This document shows, one piece after another, positions 1 through 5,559 of a DNA stretch of 7,307 nucleotides. The position numbers were made by a program, and so were the translations under genes. Numbering within the stretch: the stretch's first letter is position 1; each line of letters starts with the position of its first letter. The notes under the pieces are model-generated. The model ran no database searches, was not told where the DNA came from, and saw only the letters and a program-made list of their open reading frames with translations. This DNA comes from an uncultured Clostridia bacterium (GTDB taxonomy: Bacteria > Bacillota > Clostridia > Christensenellales > Aristaeellaceae), in assembly GCA_947600345.1 (NCBI GenBank), contig CANQGC010000141.1:1-7307 (forward strand), written 5' to 3'.

Positions 1-247
1 CGGAGAAGTCGATGAACGCCGCCTTCGTGGCGTTGGCGATGATCCGCGCCAGCGTGGTCTTGCCCACGCCCGGCGGCCCCCAGAAGATCATCGAGGAGAT
101 CCTGTCCTCCTCGATCAGCCGCCGCAGCACCATGCCCGGCCCGACCAGGTGCGCCTGGCCCGCGTACTCGGAGAGGTCGCGCGGCCGCAGCCGCGCCGCC
201 AGCGGCTGCTCCACCTCGCCCTCGAACATGTTCATCTGCTCCGGCAT
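1..247 (-). CDS. rarA: RarA/MgsA replication-associated recombination ATPase, N-terminal part (cut by window edge)
   Basis: Only the first 82 codons are present; the gene runs off the left edge. The product is the start of a clamp-loader-like AAA+ ATPase of the RarA/MgsA/WRNIP1 family, known to act at stalled replication forks with single-strand binding protein and the clamp loader. The segment PLAARLRPRDLSEYAGQ (residues 15-31) is the typical family opening, and GPPGVGKTT at residues 57-65 is the Walker A ATP-binding loop. Walker B, the sensors and the C-terminal tetramerisation region lie outside the window. I chose ATG at 247 because a GGGAGGTG ribosome binding site sits about 9 bases upstream; in-frame Met5 and Met7 are less well placed. 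The gene is transcribed divergently from asnB and has its own candidate promoter. The family call is secure from the N-terminus alone. Confidence 0.9.
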   Translation of the reverse strand, partial: MPEQMNMFEGEVEQPLAARLRPRDLSEYAGQAHLVGPGMVLRRLIEEDRISSMIFWGPPGVGKTTLARIIANATKAAFIDFS

Positions 248-276
248 CCTTCGCGCCACCTCCCTATCCTTACTTT

Positions 277-305
277 AGTATAATGGCAATTTCCCACAAA
301 CGCAA
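277..305 (-). promoter_or_regulatory. Candidate sigma-A promoter for rarA
   Basis: On the minus strand, TTGCGT (300-305) is followed after exactly 17 bases by TATACT (277-282). The -10 matches consensus at five of six positions and the -35 at three. It lies just upstream of the rarA ribosome binding site. The same AT-rich patch reads TATAAT on the plus strand (279-284) and could serve asnB, but no good -35 precedes it there. Confidence 0.5.
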
Positions 306-312
306 GTCCCGC

Positions 313-327
313 GCGCAAGAATTGCGC
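313..327 (+). promoter_or_regulatory. Short inverted repeat upstream of asnB
   Basis: GCGCAA (313-318) and TTGCGC (322-327) form a perfect 6-bp dyad with a 3-base centre, about 60 bases before the asnB start in the rarA-asnB divergent region. It could be a regulator site or chance; nothing identifies a binding protein. No T-box-like leader fits in the roughly 100 bases before asnB. Confidence 0.2.
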
Positions 328-385
328 ATATTGCAACTTCCGTTCGCATACACTGGCAGGAATCCAAATTGGGAGGCTGACGCAA

Positions 386-2236
386 ATGTGCGGAATCGCA
401 GGCTTCATCGCCTTTGACCGGGACAACTCCACGCCCGAGCGCGCCATCATCGCCCGGGACATGGCCGAAATACTGACCCATCGCGGCCCGAACGATTCGG
501 GCTGCTGGGCGGGGCAGGCCGGCTGCCTGGCCCACCGGAGGCTGGCCGTGATGGACCCAGCCCGGGGCAAGCAGCCCATGTTCAAGCAGCGGGATGGGCG
601 GCTCTTCGCCATCGTCTACAACGGCGAGGTCTACAACGCCCCCGCGCTGCGGCGGGAGCTGCAATCCCTCGGCCACGCCTTCGAGACGAGCTGCGACACC
701 GAGGTCGTGCTCGCCGCCTACATGCAGTGGCGCGAGGAGAGCTTCGCCAAGCTGGAGGGCATCTACGCCTTCTGCGTCTGGGACGGCGAGCGGGGCCAAT
801 TCGTGCTCTGCCGGGACCGCTTCGGCGTCAAGCCGCTGTTCTACGCCACGGCCCCGGACGGCGCGCTGGTGTTCGCGTCGGAGCTCAAGGCGCTGTTCGC
901 CTACCCCGAACTGACGCCGAGGATCGACGCGGACGGCTGGCGCGAGGTGCTGGGCATCGGCCCGGCCCGCACCTCCGGCGTGGGCGTGTTCGCGGGCGTG
1001 CAGGAGCTCCGCCCGGCGCGGTACATGACCGTCGCGCCCGAGGGCTGCGAAACCCACAGCTACTGGCATCTCGTCAGCCTGCCGCACACCGACGACTACC
1101 CCACCACCGTCGCCACGACCCGCGAGCTGCTGCGCGGCGCCATCGAGCGCCAGCTCGCCAGCGACGTGCCGCTGTGCACCTTCCTGTCCGGCGGCTTGGA
1201 TTCCAGCGTCATCACCGCCGCCGCGGCGCTCCACTACCGGGCCAACGGTCGGCCGCCGCTGGAGACCTACTCCTTCGACTACACCGACAACCAGAAGTTC
1301 TTCCGCCCCTCCTCCTTCCAGCCCGACGCCGACTGGCCCTGGGTGGAGCGCGTGCGCTCGACCTTCGACACCAACCACCGCATCCTCACCTGCCCGATCC
1401 CCGATCTGGTGGACGCGCTGGAGAGCTCGATGATCGCCAAGGACCTGCCCGGCATGGCGGACGTGGACGCCAGCCTCTGGTGGTACTGCCGGGAGGTGGC
1501 GAAGCGCCACGTGGTCGCGCTCTCGGGCGAGTGCGCGGACGAGGTGTTCGGCGGCTACCCCTGGTTCGAGCGGCCGGAGATGCTCAACGCCCCGACCTTC
1601 CCCTGGTGCCCGGACCTGAGCGTGCGCAGGGCAGCGCTCAACAAGGCGCTCTGGGACGAATTGCGGGTGGAGGACTACGTGCAGGCCAGGTACGAGGAAT
1701 CGCTCAACGAATGCCCGAAGCTGGACGGCGAGACGGGCGAGCAGGCGCGCAGGCGCGAGGTGAGCTGGCTGAACCTCAACTGGTTCATGGTCACGCTGCT
1801 CGACCGGAAGGATCGAACGTCGATGGCGTCGGGCCTGGAGGTGCGCGTGCCCTTCTGCGACCACCATTTGGTGGAGTACATCTGGAACGTGCCCTGGGAG
1901 ATGAAGGCCAGGGGCGGCGTGCGCAAGCAGCTGCTGCGGGACGCGGCGGAGGGACTGCTGCCCGACGACGTGCGCGCACGGCCGAAGAGCCCGTTCCCGA
2001 AGACGCATAACCCGCTGTACGAGCAGCTGGTGCGGGAGAAGCTGACGGCGATACTGGACGACCCACGCTCGCCGGTGCGCGCGATTGTGGACGAGGAAGC
2101 GCTGCGCAATGGGCTGCTCATCAGCGCGGGAGACTATGGAAGGCCCTGGTTCGGTCAACTGATGGCCGGCCCGCAGATGATCGCCTACCTGATCCAGATC
2201 GACGCCTGGATGCGCAGGTTCGGAATTGCGGTGTAA
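386..2236 (+). CDS. asnB: Asparagine synthetase B, glutamine-hydrolysing
   Basis: A complete 616-residue class II glutamine amidotransferase that makes asparagine from aspartate, ATP and glutamine in the cytosol. The N-terminal glutaminase domain (about 1-210) begins MCGIAGF, so Cys2 is the nucleophile once Met1 is removed. HRGPNDSG (32-39), HRRLAVMD (50-57) and YNGEVYN (from 78) build its substrate pocket. The synthetase domain follows, with the pyrophosphate loop SGGLDSS at 268-274 and SGECADE at 380-386. Cys in that last motif, where many homologues have Gly, is familiar from Bacillota paralogues such as AsnO. The length matches Bacillus AsnO (about 614 residues). ATG at 386 has GGGAGG nine bases upstream and leaves Cys at position 2, so the start is firm. 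It is divergent from rarA and appears monocistronic. Copy A of the hairpin repeat starts right after its stop. Weakly matched -10/-35 boxes upstream leave its promoter unresolved. Confidence 0.97.
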   Translation: MCGIAGFIAFDRDNSTPERAIIARDMAEILTHRGPNDSGCWAGQAGCLAHRRLAVMDPARGKQPMFKQRDGRLFAIVYNGEVYNAPALRRELQSLGHAFETSCDTEVVLAAYMQWREESFAKLEGIYAFCVWDGERGQFVLCRDRFGVKPLFYATAPDGALVFASELKALFAYPELTPRIDADGWREVLGIGPARTSGVGVFAGVQELRPARYMTVAPEGCETHSYWHLVSLPHTDDYPTTVATTRELLRGAIERQLASDVPLCTFLSGGLDSSVITAAAALHYRANGRPPLETYSFDYTDNQKFFRPSSFQPDADWPWVERVRSTFDTNHRILTCPIPDLVDALESSMIAKDLPGMADVDASLWWYCREVAKRHVVALSGECADEVFGGYPWFERPEMLNAPTFPWCPDLSVRRAALNKALWDELRVEDYVQARYEESLNECPKLDGETGEQARRREVSWLNLNWFMVTLLDRKDRTSMASGLEVRVPFCDHHLVEYIWNVPWEMKARGGVRKQLLRDAAEGLLPDDVRARPKSPFPKTHNPLYEQLVREKLTAILDDPRSPVRAIVDEEALRNGLLISAGDYGRPWFGQLMAGPQMIAYLIQIDAWMRRFGIAV

Positions 2237-2237
2237 C

Positions 2238-2479
2238 GCAGCGGAAGCACGCGGCAGCAAGAAGGGAGAATCCAAGGAACCTCAGGTTCCTTGGCAGGAA
2301 TTCTCAAGGGACAGAGTCCCTTGAGCAGGTCTGGGCGGAGCCCAGCGCGGCCCGCGGTAGTTGATTCAAGCTCGAGCCAAGCGCACCCACGCCCCATCGT
2401 CTCCATACCGCGGGCCGCTGCGGCGCGGGGTAGGTTCGGGCAGCAAAAGCTGCCCGAACCAGACAGCCGCCACTAACTC
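2238..2479 (+). repeat. Hairpin-modular interspersed repeat, copy A
   Basis: This fills most of the 384-base gap after asnB. In order it holds: H1, an 11-bp palindrome (CCAAGGAACCT at 2272, AGGTTCCTTGG ending 2294) with one central base; H2, CTCAAGGGAC (2303) and GTCCCTTGAG (ending 2325) with loop AGA; H3, CTGGGC and GCCCAG (2331-2345) with loop GGA; a 13-bp perfect long-range pair (2347-2359 with 2406-2418) enclosing 46 bases; and a final hairpin with GGTTCGGGCAGC and GCTGCCCGAACC around AAAA (2433-2460). It closes with CAGCCGCCACTAACTC (2464-2479). The same modules and linkers recur in inverted orientation at 4784-5205. I do not recognise the family. The first hairpins could also serve as the asnB terminator, though no T-run follows them. 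Confidence 0.85.
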
Positions 2480-2531
2480 CCAGGCGAAGCCTGCCGCCGC
2501 CCACCAAGGTTCGCAATTTCCACACGGAAGC

Positions 2532-2570
2532 AACAAGCAGAGCGCCGCAAACCGCAGCGCTCCGCTTGTT
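2532..2570. repeat. Imperfect inverted repeat upstream of the nucleotidyltransferase promoter
   Basis: AACAAGCAGAGCGC (2532-2545) and GCGCTCCGCTTGTT (2557-2570) pair at 13 of 14 positions around an 11-base loop. The repeat ends one base before the -35 box at 2572. It could insulate the promoter from asnB read-through or act as an operator. It has no counterpart in repeat copy B that I could find. The rest of 2480-2571 shows nothing recognisable. Confidence 0.5.
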
Positions 2571-2571
2571 C

Positions 2572-2600
2572 TTGAAACCAAAAGCAAAATCGTATATAAT
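2572..2600 (+). promoter_or_regulatory. Sigma-A promoter of the nucleotidyltransferase gene
   Basis: TTGAAA (2572-2577) and a perfect TATAAT (2595-2600) are separated by 17 bases. The expected transcription start, near 2607, would coincide with the AGGAGG ribosome binding site (2607-2612), so the message would have almost no leader. The promoter makes this small gene independent of asnB. Confidence 0.7.
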
Positions 2601-2620
2601 AACCTCAGGAGGTGGATTTC

Positions 2621-2920
2621 ATGCAGGGCACCTACACGATCGAACAGCTTCGCGAGCGGCTCGCTCCGGTGTTTCGCGGAAACCGCGTGCGCAAGGCGAT
2701 CCTGTTCGGCTCCTGTGCAAAGGGGGCCGCAGGCGCGGGAAGCGACGTCGACCTGCTGGTGGACAGCGGCCTGCGCGGGCTGTCCTTCTTCGGGCTGCTC
2801 GAGGACGTGTGCCAGTCACTCGAATGCCCGGTCGACCTCATCGACACAGCCGACGTGATTCCCAACTCCGACTTCGACCGCGAGGTGCGCGAAACGGGGG
2901 TCGTAATCTATGAGCAGTGA
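2621..2920 (+). CDS. MNT-type minimal nucleotidyltransferase
   Basis: A 99-residue stand-alone nucleotidyltransferase domain of the DNA polymerase beta superfamily (MNT/MntA-like). GS at 30-31, then ten residues, then DVD at 42-44 gives the family signature GS-X10-DXD; Asp72 in CPVDLID is a good third metal-binding acid. Members usually pair with a HEPN protein as a toxin-antitoxin module, where characterised MNT antitoxins AMPylate the HEPN toxin; some have other roles. I start it at ATG 2621, eight bases after AGGAGG; the in-frame GTG at 2612 overlaps that site and is rejected. An ATG at 2910, in another frame, overlaps the 3' end as a HEPN start often does, but no HEPN protein follows, and only 15 bases separate this stop from the convergent hydrolase gene. 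The domain call is firm; the cellular role is not. Confidence 0.88.
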   Translation: MQGTYTIEQLRERLAPVFRGNRVRKAILFGSCAKGAAGAGSDVDLLVDSGLRGLSFFGLLEDVCQSLECPVDLIDTADVIPNSDFDREVRETGVVIYEQ

Positions 2921-2935
2921 GCGCACGGGCCTCCT

Positions 2936-3814
2936 CTACGCCCGCCGCCACAGCAGCATCTCCCCCTCCACGAACATCTCCACCCTCCCCTCGTCGTGCA
3001 GCCAGGACAAATACGACCGCAGCGTGCTGCCGATCAGTGCGTACTGCTGCACGCTCATCGCCATGCCATAGGCGCGGAAGAGCTCGGCCAGCAATTGCTC
3101 GAAGGGCTTCGGCTCGGCGCAGAGATCGAGTATCCGCTCCGCCGCCTCGTTCACCTTATCGATGTTGAACTGCGCAAGCGGGGCAATGTCCTCCGCCGGC
3201 GCAGCGTGGGACGGCACGAACAGCTTCGCCTCCATGCCCTTCACCCGCTCCAGGGTCTCGATGTAGACGCCCGGGTCCCAGAGGTAGCCCAGGCCGTACT
3301 TCGTCAGCGTCTCCTCGCTGGACAGGCAGTCGGCCAGGTAGACCACGTCGTCCACCGTGCGGAAGCCCACCATGTCCATGCTGTGGCCGGGCAGCGGAAT
3401 CAGCTCCATGCCGCCGGGCAGCACCTCCTGCGTCAGCGGCAGCACCCGGCTCTCCTGGGCCATCAGGAACTTGTGCCGGAGCTCCTTCATCGGCCGCCCG
3501 CCGTAGAGGAAGGACGGCTCGAAGGTTACGTGGTTCGCGAACGCGCACTCCGGGCCCGGCGCGTAGATCGGGCAGCCGTAGCGGTCCTGCAGGAAGCGGT
3601 TGCCACCGATGTGGTCGGCGTGAGAGTGGGTGTTGTAGATCGCCCTGGGCGTCCAGCCGCGCTCGTCCAGAACCTTGCGCACGCGCCGCCCGGCGTCCTT
3701 GTCCGAGCCGGCGTCGATCAGCGCGACCTCGTTTCCCTCCAAAGCCACCAGCCCGATCTTCGCCGGGCTCTCGATGTACCAGCTCGACCCGATGGCCTGC
3801 TTCAATTCAAACAT
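2936..3814 (-). CDS. Metallo-beta-lactamase-fold hydrolase
   Basis: A 292-residue protein with a complete metal site of the MBL fold: HSHADH at 63-68 (His63, His65, Asp67, His68), His144 in PGHSMD, Asp162 in YLADC and His203 in VPSHAAP. It should be a binuclear, probably zinc, hydrolase. The C-terminal part (about 215-292) is helical and resembles the helical tails of glyoxalase-II-like and related MBL proteins. The substrate cannot be read from the sequence; thioesters, lactones or cyclic and phosphorylated small molecules are possible. No signal peptide is visible, so it is likely cytosolic. ATG at 3814 has CGGAGGG eight bases upstream. It is the second gene of a two-gene unit: its ribosome binding site lies in the 17-base gap after the glycosylase stop. 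It converges on the nucleotidyltransferase with 15 bases between, leaving no room for a separate terminator. Confidence 0.92.
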   Translation of the reverse strand: MFELKQAIGSSWYIESPAKIGLVALEGNEVALIDAGSDKDAGRRVRKVLDERGWTPRAIYNTHSHADHIGGNRFLQDRYGCPIYAPGPECAFANHVTFEPSFLYGGRPMKELRHKFLMAQESRVLPLTQEVLPGGMELIPLPGHSMDMVGFRTVDDVVYLADCLSSEETLTKYGLGYLWDPGVYIETLERVKGMEAKLFVPSHAAPAEDIAPLAQFNIDKVNEAAERILDLCAEPKPFEQLLAELFRAYGMAMSVQQYALIGSTLRSYLSWLHDEGRVEMFVEGEMLLWRRA

Positions 3815-3831
3815 CGCTCATTCCCTCCGAT

Positions 3832-4665
3832 TCAAAGCTCCATGTCCCCCATCCGCGCGGCGTGGAAGAGGAACTGCTGCAAGAGCCCCGCATGCTCGCC
3901 CAGGCGCGCCCGGGCCTCGCGCATCATCCTCGTCCGGTTGCCGCCGCATTCGATGCCAAACCAGCTCCTGAGCAGCCGCTCCACCCAGACGTCCACCGGG
4001 AAGGCCGACGCCTGCTCGCAGCCGAAGAGCAGCACGCAGTCGGCAACCTTGTCCCCGACGCCGGGCAGCGTGGTCAGCAGCTCGTGGGCATCCTCGTAGT
4101 CCATCTCCCGCAGCTCGTCCAGCGGAAAGCCCTCGGCCACCGCCAGCGCGCTGCCGGTCAGGTAGGAGGCACGATAGCCCGTGCCCATGGCGCGCAGCTC
4201 CTCCTCCTCGCAGTCCAGCAGGCGTCCGGGGGACGGTATGCCGCAGACCGCTTGACCGCCGATCTCGAACTCCGGCCCCAGCGCCCGGCTCAGGTTCTCC
4301 ACCAGGCCGCGAATGCGCGGCACGTTGTTGTTGGCCGAGAGTATGAACTGCACCAGCGCCTCCCAGGCGGGCTGGTTCAGCACGCGCATGCCCGGATAGA
4401 GCTCGATGGCGCGCCGCGCCGCCGGGATGTGGGCGTACGCCTCGGCGACGGCGGCGTAGTCCCGATCCAGATCCAGGTAGCGGCGAAGCTCCGGGGCGCT
4501 CATGCCGCCCTCGGCGTGGATGCCGTCCGCCGCACGCCAGAGGCGCACCGGCCTGCCGCCCACGACGGCGGCGAAGCTTCCGTCCCTCATCTCCGTCCAG
4601 TGGAAGCACTGGGCGCTGTCGATCAGCACGAGCTTCAAATCGATCTCTTCGCTTCCGATGAACAT
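3832..4665 (-). CDS. OGG1-type 8-oxoguanine DNA glycosylase/AP lyase
   Basis: A 277-residue HhH-GPD base-excision repair enzyme of the OGG1/AlkA (COG0122) group. SANNNVPRIRG at 110-120 matches the asparagine-rich segment of OGG1. GTGYRASYL begins at 161. The helix-hairpin-helix LPGVGDKVADC (200-210) supplies Lys206, the expected Schiff-base nucleophile, and FPVD (222-225) supplies the catalytic Asp225. Lys plus Asp marks a bifunctional glycosylase/lyase of the OGG type; AlkA lacks the Lys. The N-terminal 100 residues fit the OGG N-terminal domain. In databases such bacterial proteins are often named DNA-3-methyladenine glycosylase. ATG at 4665 is preceded by GGAGGTG; the frame stays open upstream to 4989 but has no comparable ribosome binding site, and the extension runs into repeat copy B. 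It is followed after 17 bases by the MBL hydrolase gene, probably co-transcribed. Confidence 0.93.
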   Translation of the reverse strand: MFIGSEEIDLKLVLIDSAQCFHWTEMRDGSFAAVVGGRPVRLWRAADGIHAEGGMSAPELRRYLDLDRDYAAVAEAYAHIPAARRAIELYPGMRVLNQPAWEALVQFILSANNNVPRIRGLVENLSRALGPEFEIGGQAVCGIPSPGRLLDCEEEELRAMGTGYRASYLTGSALAVAEGFPLDELREMDYEDAHELLTTLPGVGDKVADCVLLFGCEQASAFPVDVWVERLLRSWFGIECGGNRTRMMREARARLGEHAGLLQQFLFHAARMGDMEL

Positions 4666-4783
4666 ATGCTCACCTCCGCTCTTTTGTTTGATGGTGTGCG
4701 CCTGCCCGGTGCGGAGAGCAGGGGGCCCTGCCTGGCAACTCTCGATTAGGCGAAGCGTTGGCGGGGAGGCGCGGCGTGGGAGA
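4666..4783. other. Upstream region of the glycosylase gene
   Basis: These 118 bases should hold the promoter of the glycosylase-hydrolase unit on the minus strand. Apart from the GGAGGTG ribosome binding site just before 4665 I see no convincing -35/-10 pair. A small GC-rich dyad around 4718-4731 is the only structure noticed. Confidence 0.4.
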
Positions 4784-4801
4784 GAGTTAGTGGCGGCTGC
4801 C

Positions 4802-4835
4802 TTGAATTGGCAAGCCGGGAGGCTTGCCAATTCAA
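4802..4835. repeat. Terminal hairpin of repeat copy B
   Basis: TTGAATTGGCAAGCC (4802-4816) and GGCTTGCCAATTCAA (4821-4835) form a perfect 15-bp stem with a 4-base loop. It occupies the position that copy A fills with an unrelated 12-bp stem (2433-2460), between the same flanking sequences. Confidence 0.85.
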
Positions 4836-4942
4836 CTCCGCGCCGCTGGCGGCCCGCGGATTGGTTACGATGGAGCGCTGGTGCGCTTTGCCGGAGCTTC
4901 GGTTTGATTCCGCCGGCCGCTTTCATCCCGACATCACTCGCA

Positions 4943-4977
4943 GAAATCTGGCGCTCGGACCTATGGCGCCAGATTTC
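4943..4977. repeat. Hairpin unit 1 of the tandem pair in copy B
   Basis: GAAATCTGGCGC (4943-4954) and GCGCCAGATTTC (4966-4977) are perfectly complementary, with an 11-base loop TCGGACCTATG. It is flanked by CGCA on the left and GTCGCT on the right, as is unit 2, 74 bases away. Confidence 0.85.
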
Positions 4978-5015
4978 GTCGCTTCGCACGAAGGTTTCAT
5001 CAGAAACGCACCGCA

Positions 5016-5052
5016 GGACTTCTGGCGGTCGGCCTTATGCCGCCAGAAGTCC
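5016..5052. repeat. Hairpin unit 2 of the tandem pair in copy B
   Basis: GGACTTCTGGCGG (5016-5028) and CCGCCAGAAGTCC (5040-5052) pair perfectly around TCGGCCTTATG, a loop matching unit 1 at nine of eleven bases. Relative to unit 1, three stem positions differ and all three are compensated on the other arm. Confidence 0.85.
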
Positions 5053-5213
5053 GTCGCTCCTTCCGCGGCAGCAGGTGGAAGGCGGCACTGCCGCCCTGGG
5101 CGCTGCCCAGACCTGCTTAAGGGACTCTGTCCCTTAAGAATCTCTGCCAAGGAACCTGAGGTTCCTTGGATTCTCCCTTCTGCTGCCGCGCCTTCTTTCG
5201 CTGCCTACTACAA

Positions 5214-5243
5214 CAAAGGAGCACCGCTATGGATGCTCCCTTG
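5214..5243 (-). terminator. Probable intrinsic terminator of the rplU-prp-rpmA operon
   Basis: On the minus strand CAAGGGAGCA (5243-5234) pairs with TGCTCCTTTG (5223-5214), ten pairs including one G-T, with a 10-base loop. It starts 13 bases after the rpmA stop. The following T-tract is weak (TTTGTTGT), so efficiency is uncertain. Confidence 0.5.
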
Positions 5244-5256
5244 CTCGTTTATAAAG

Positions 5257-5553
5257 TTATTCGGCCGCGGCTTCCTGCTTGGGATAGATGCTGACCTGCT
5301 TGCGCTTCTTATCGTAGCGCTCGAACTTCACGACGCCGTCGATCTTCGCGTAGAGCGTATCGTCATCGCCGATGCCGACGTTGTGGCCGGGATGGAACTT
5401 CGTTCCGCGCTGGCGGACCAGGATGTTGCCCGCGAGCACAAACTGGCCGTCCGCGCGCTTCACGCCCAGGCGCTGCGCGTGGCTGTCGCGGCCGTTGCGG
5501 GACGAACCCATTCCCTTCTTATGCGCGAAGAGCTGAAGATTCATTCTGAACAT
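5257..5553 (-). CDS. rpmA: 50S ribosomal protein L27 with cleavable N-terminal extension
   Basis: A full-length, 98-residue bacterial L27. It begins MFRMNLQLF followed by AHKKGMGSSRNGRDS. In Staphylococcus aureus the Prp protease removes a similar nine-residue extension ending in Phe-Phe, leaving Ala as the first residue; here the equivalent cut is after Phe9. The mature N-terminus reaches toward the peptidyl-transferase centre, so uncleaved L27 would interfere with function. The body shows QRLGVKRADGQFV and GTKFHPGHNVGIGDD, typical of the family. ATG at 5553 is preceded by GGAGGT, which overlaps the last codons and stop of prp; Met4 is a poorer start and would remove the extension motif. It is the last gene of the operon. 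The C-terminal EAAAE tail is ordinary for high-GC lineages. Confidence 0.98.
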   Translation of the reverse strand: MFRMNLQLFAHKKGMGSSRNGRDSHAQRLGVKRADGQFVLAGNILVRQRGTKFHPGHNVGIGDDDTLYAKIDGVVKFERYDKKRKQVSIYPKQEAAAE

Positions 5554-5559
5554 TTTGGC

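Larger units (their letters stand above)
4784..5205 (-). repeat. Hairpin-modular interspersed repeat, copy B (inverted, longer)
   Basis: Read on the minus strand it repeats copy A. H1 is identical at 5147-5169 apart from its central base in plus-strand reading. H2 (5116-5138) has TA where A has CG in one pair. H3 (5096-5110) has an altered loop. An extra dyad GGCGGC/GCCGCC lies at 5081-5095. An insertion absent from A carries two large hairpins (4943-4977, 5016-5052). Then come the conserved block (about 4840-4920) with an imperfect long-range pair, a 15-bp perfect hairpin (4802-4835), and GAGTTAGTGGCGGCTG (4784-4799), the reverse complement of A's end. Similarity to A continues almost to the rpmA side, where GCAGCG and GCGGCAGC linkers match those next to asnB. 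No protein coding is supported here; an apparent shared reading frame simply follows from DNA homology. Confidence 0.85.

Noticed and set aside
1520..1543. Cys383 in SGECADE of asparagine synthetase as an unusual substitution
   Set aside because: Cys at this position is common in the Bacillota AsnB/AsnO group, and the rest of the motif is intact.
275..2275. A 666-residue open frame on the minus strand antisense to asnB
   Set aside because: Composition is an Arg/His/Val-rich shadow of a high-GC gene, with no ribosome binding site or recognisable domain. asnB on the other strand has every catalytic motif.
2612..2620. GTG at 2612 as start of the nucleotidyltransferase
   Set aside because: It overlaps the AGGAGG ribosome binding site that is correctly spaced for ATG 2621.
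2996..4099. Long plus-strand frame antisense to the MBL gene
   Set aside because: Low-complexity His/Arg/Val-rich shadow; the minus strand carries complete MBL metal-binding motifs.
3862..4749. Long plus-strand frame antisense to the glycosylase gene
   Set aside because: Shadow frame of high-GC coding sequence; the opposite strand has OGG1 catalytic residues in order.
4666..4989. In-frame N-terminal extension of the glycosylase up to 4989
   Set aside because: It runs through repeat copy B and lacks a ribosome binding site; ATG 4665 has GGAGGTG and begins where the family does.
4784..5205. CRISPR array or insertion-sequence remnant
   Set aside because: The repeats are hairpins of differing stem sequence, without regular direct repeats and unique spacers, and no transposase or cas coding is present in the window.
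2185..5220. A short peptide (DLLKGLCPLRI, KEPEVPWILPS) readable in both repeat copies, hinting at a conserved small protein
   Set aside because: It spans the palindromes H1 and H2 and follows directly from DNA homology between the copies. There is no start codon context or ribosome binding site in common, and frames diverge outside the repeat.
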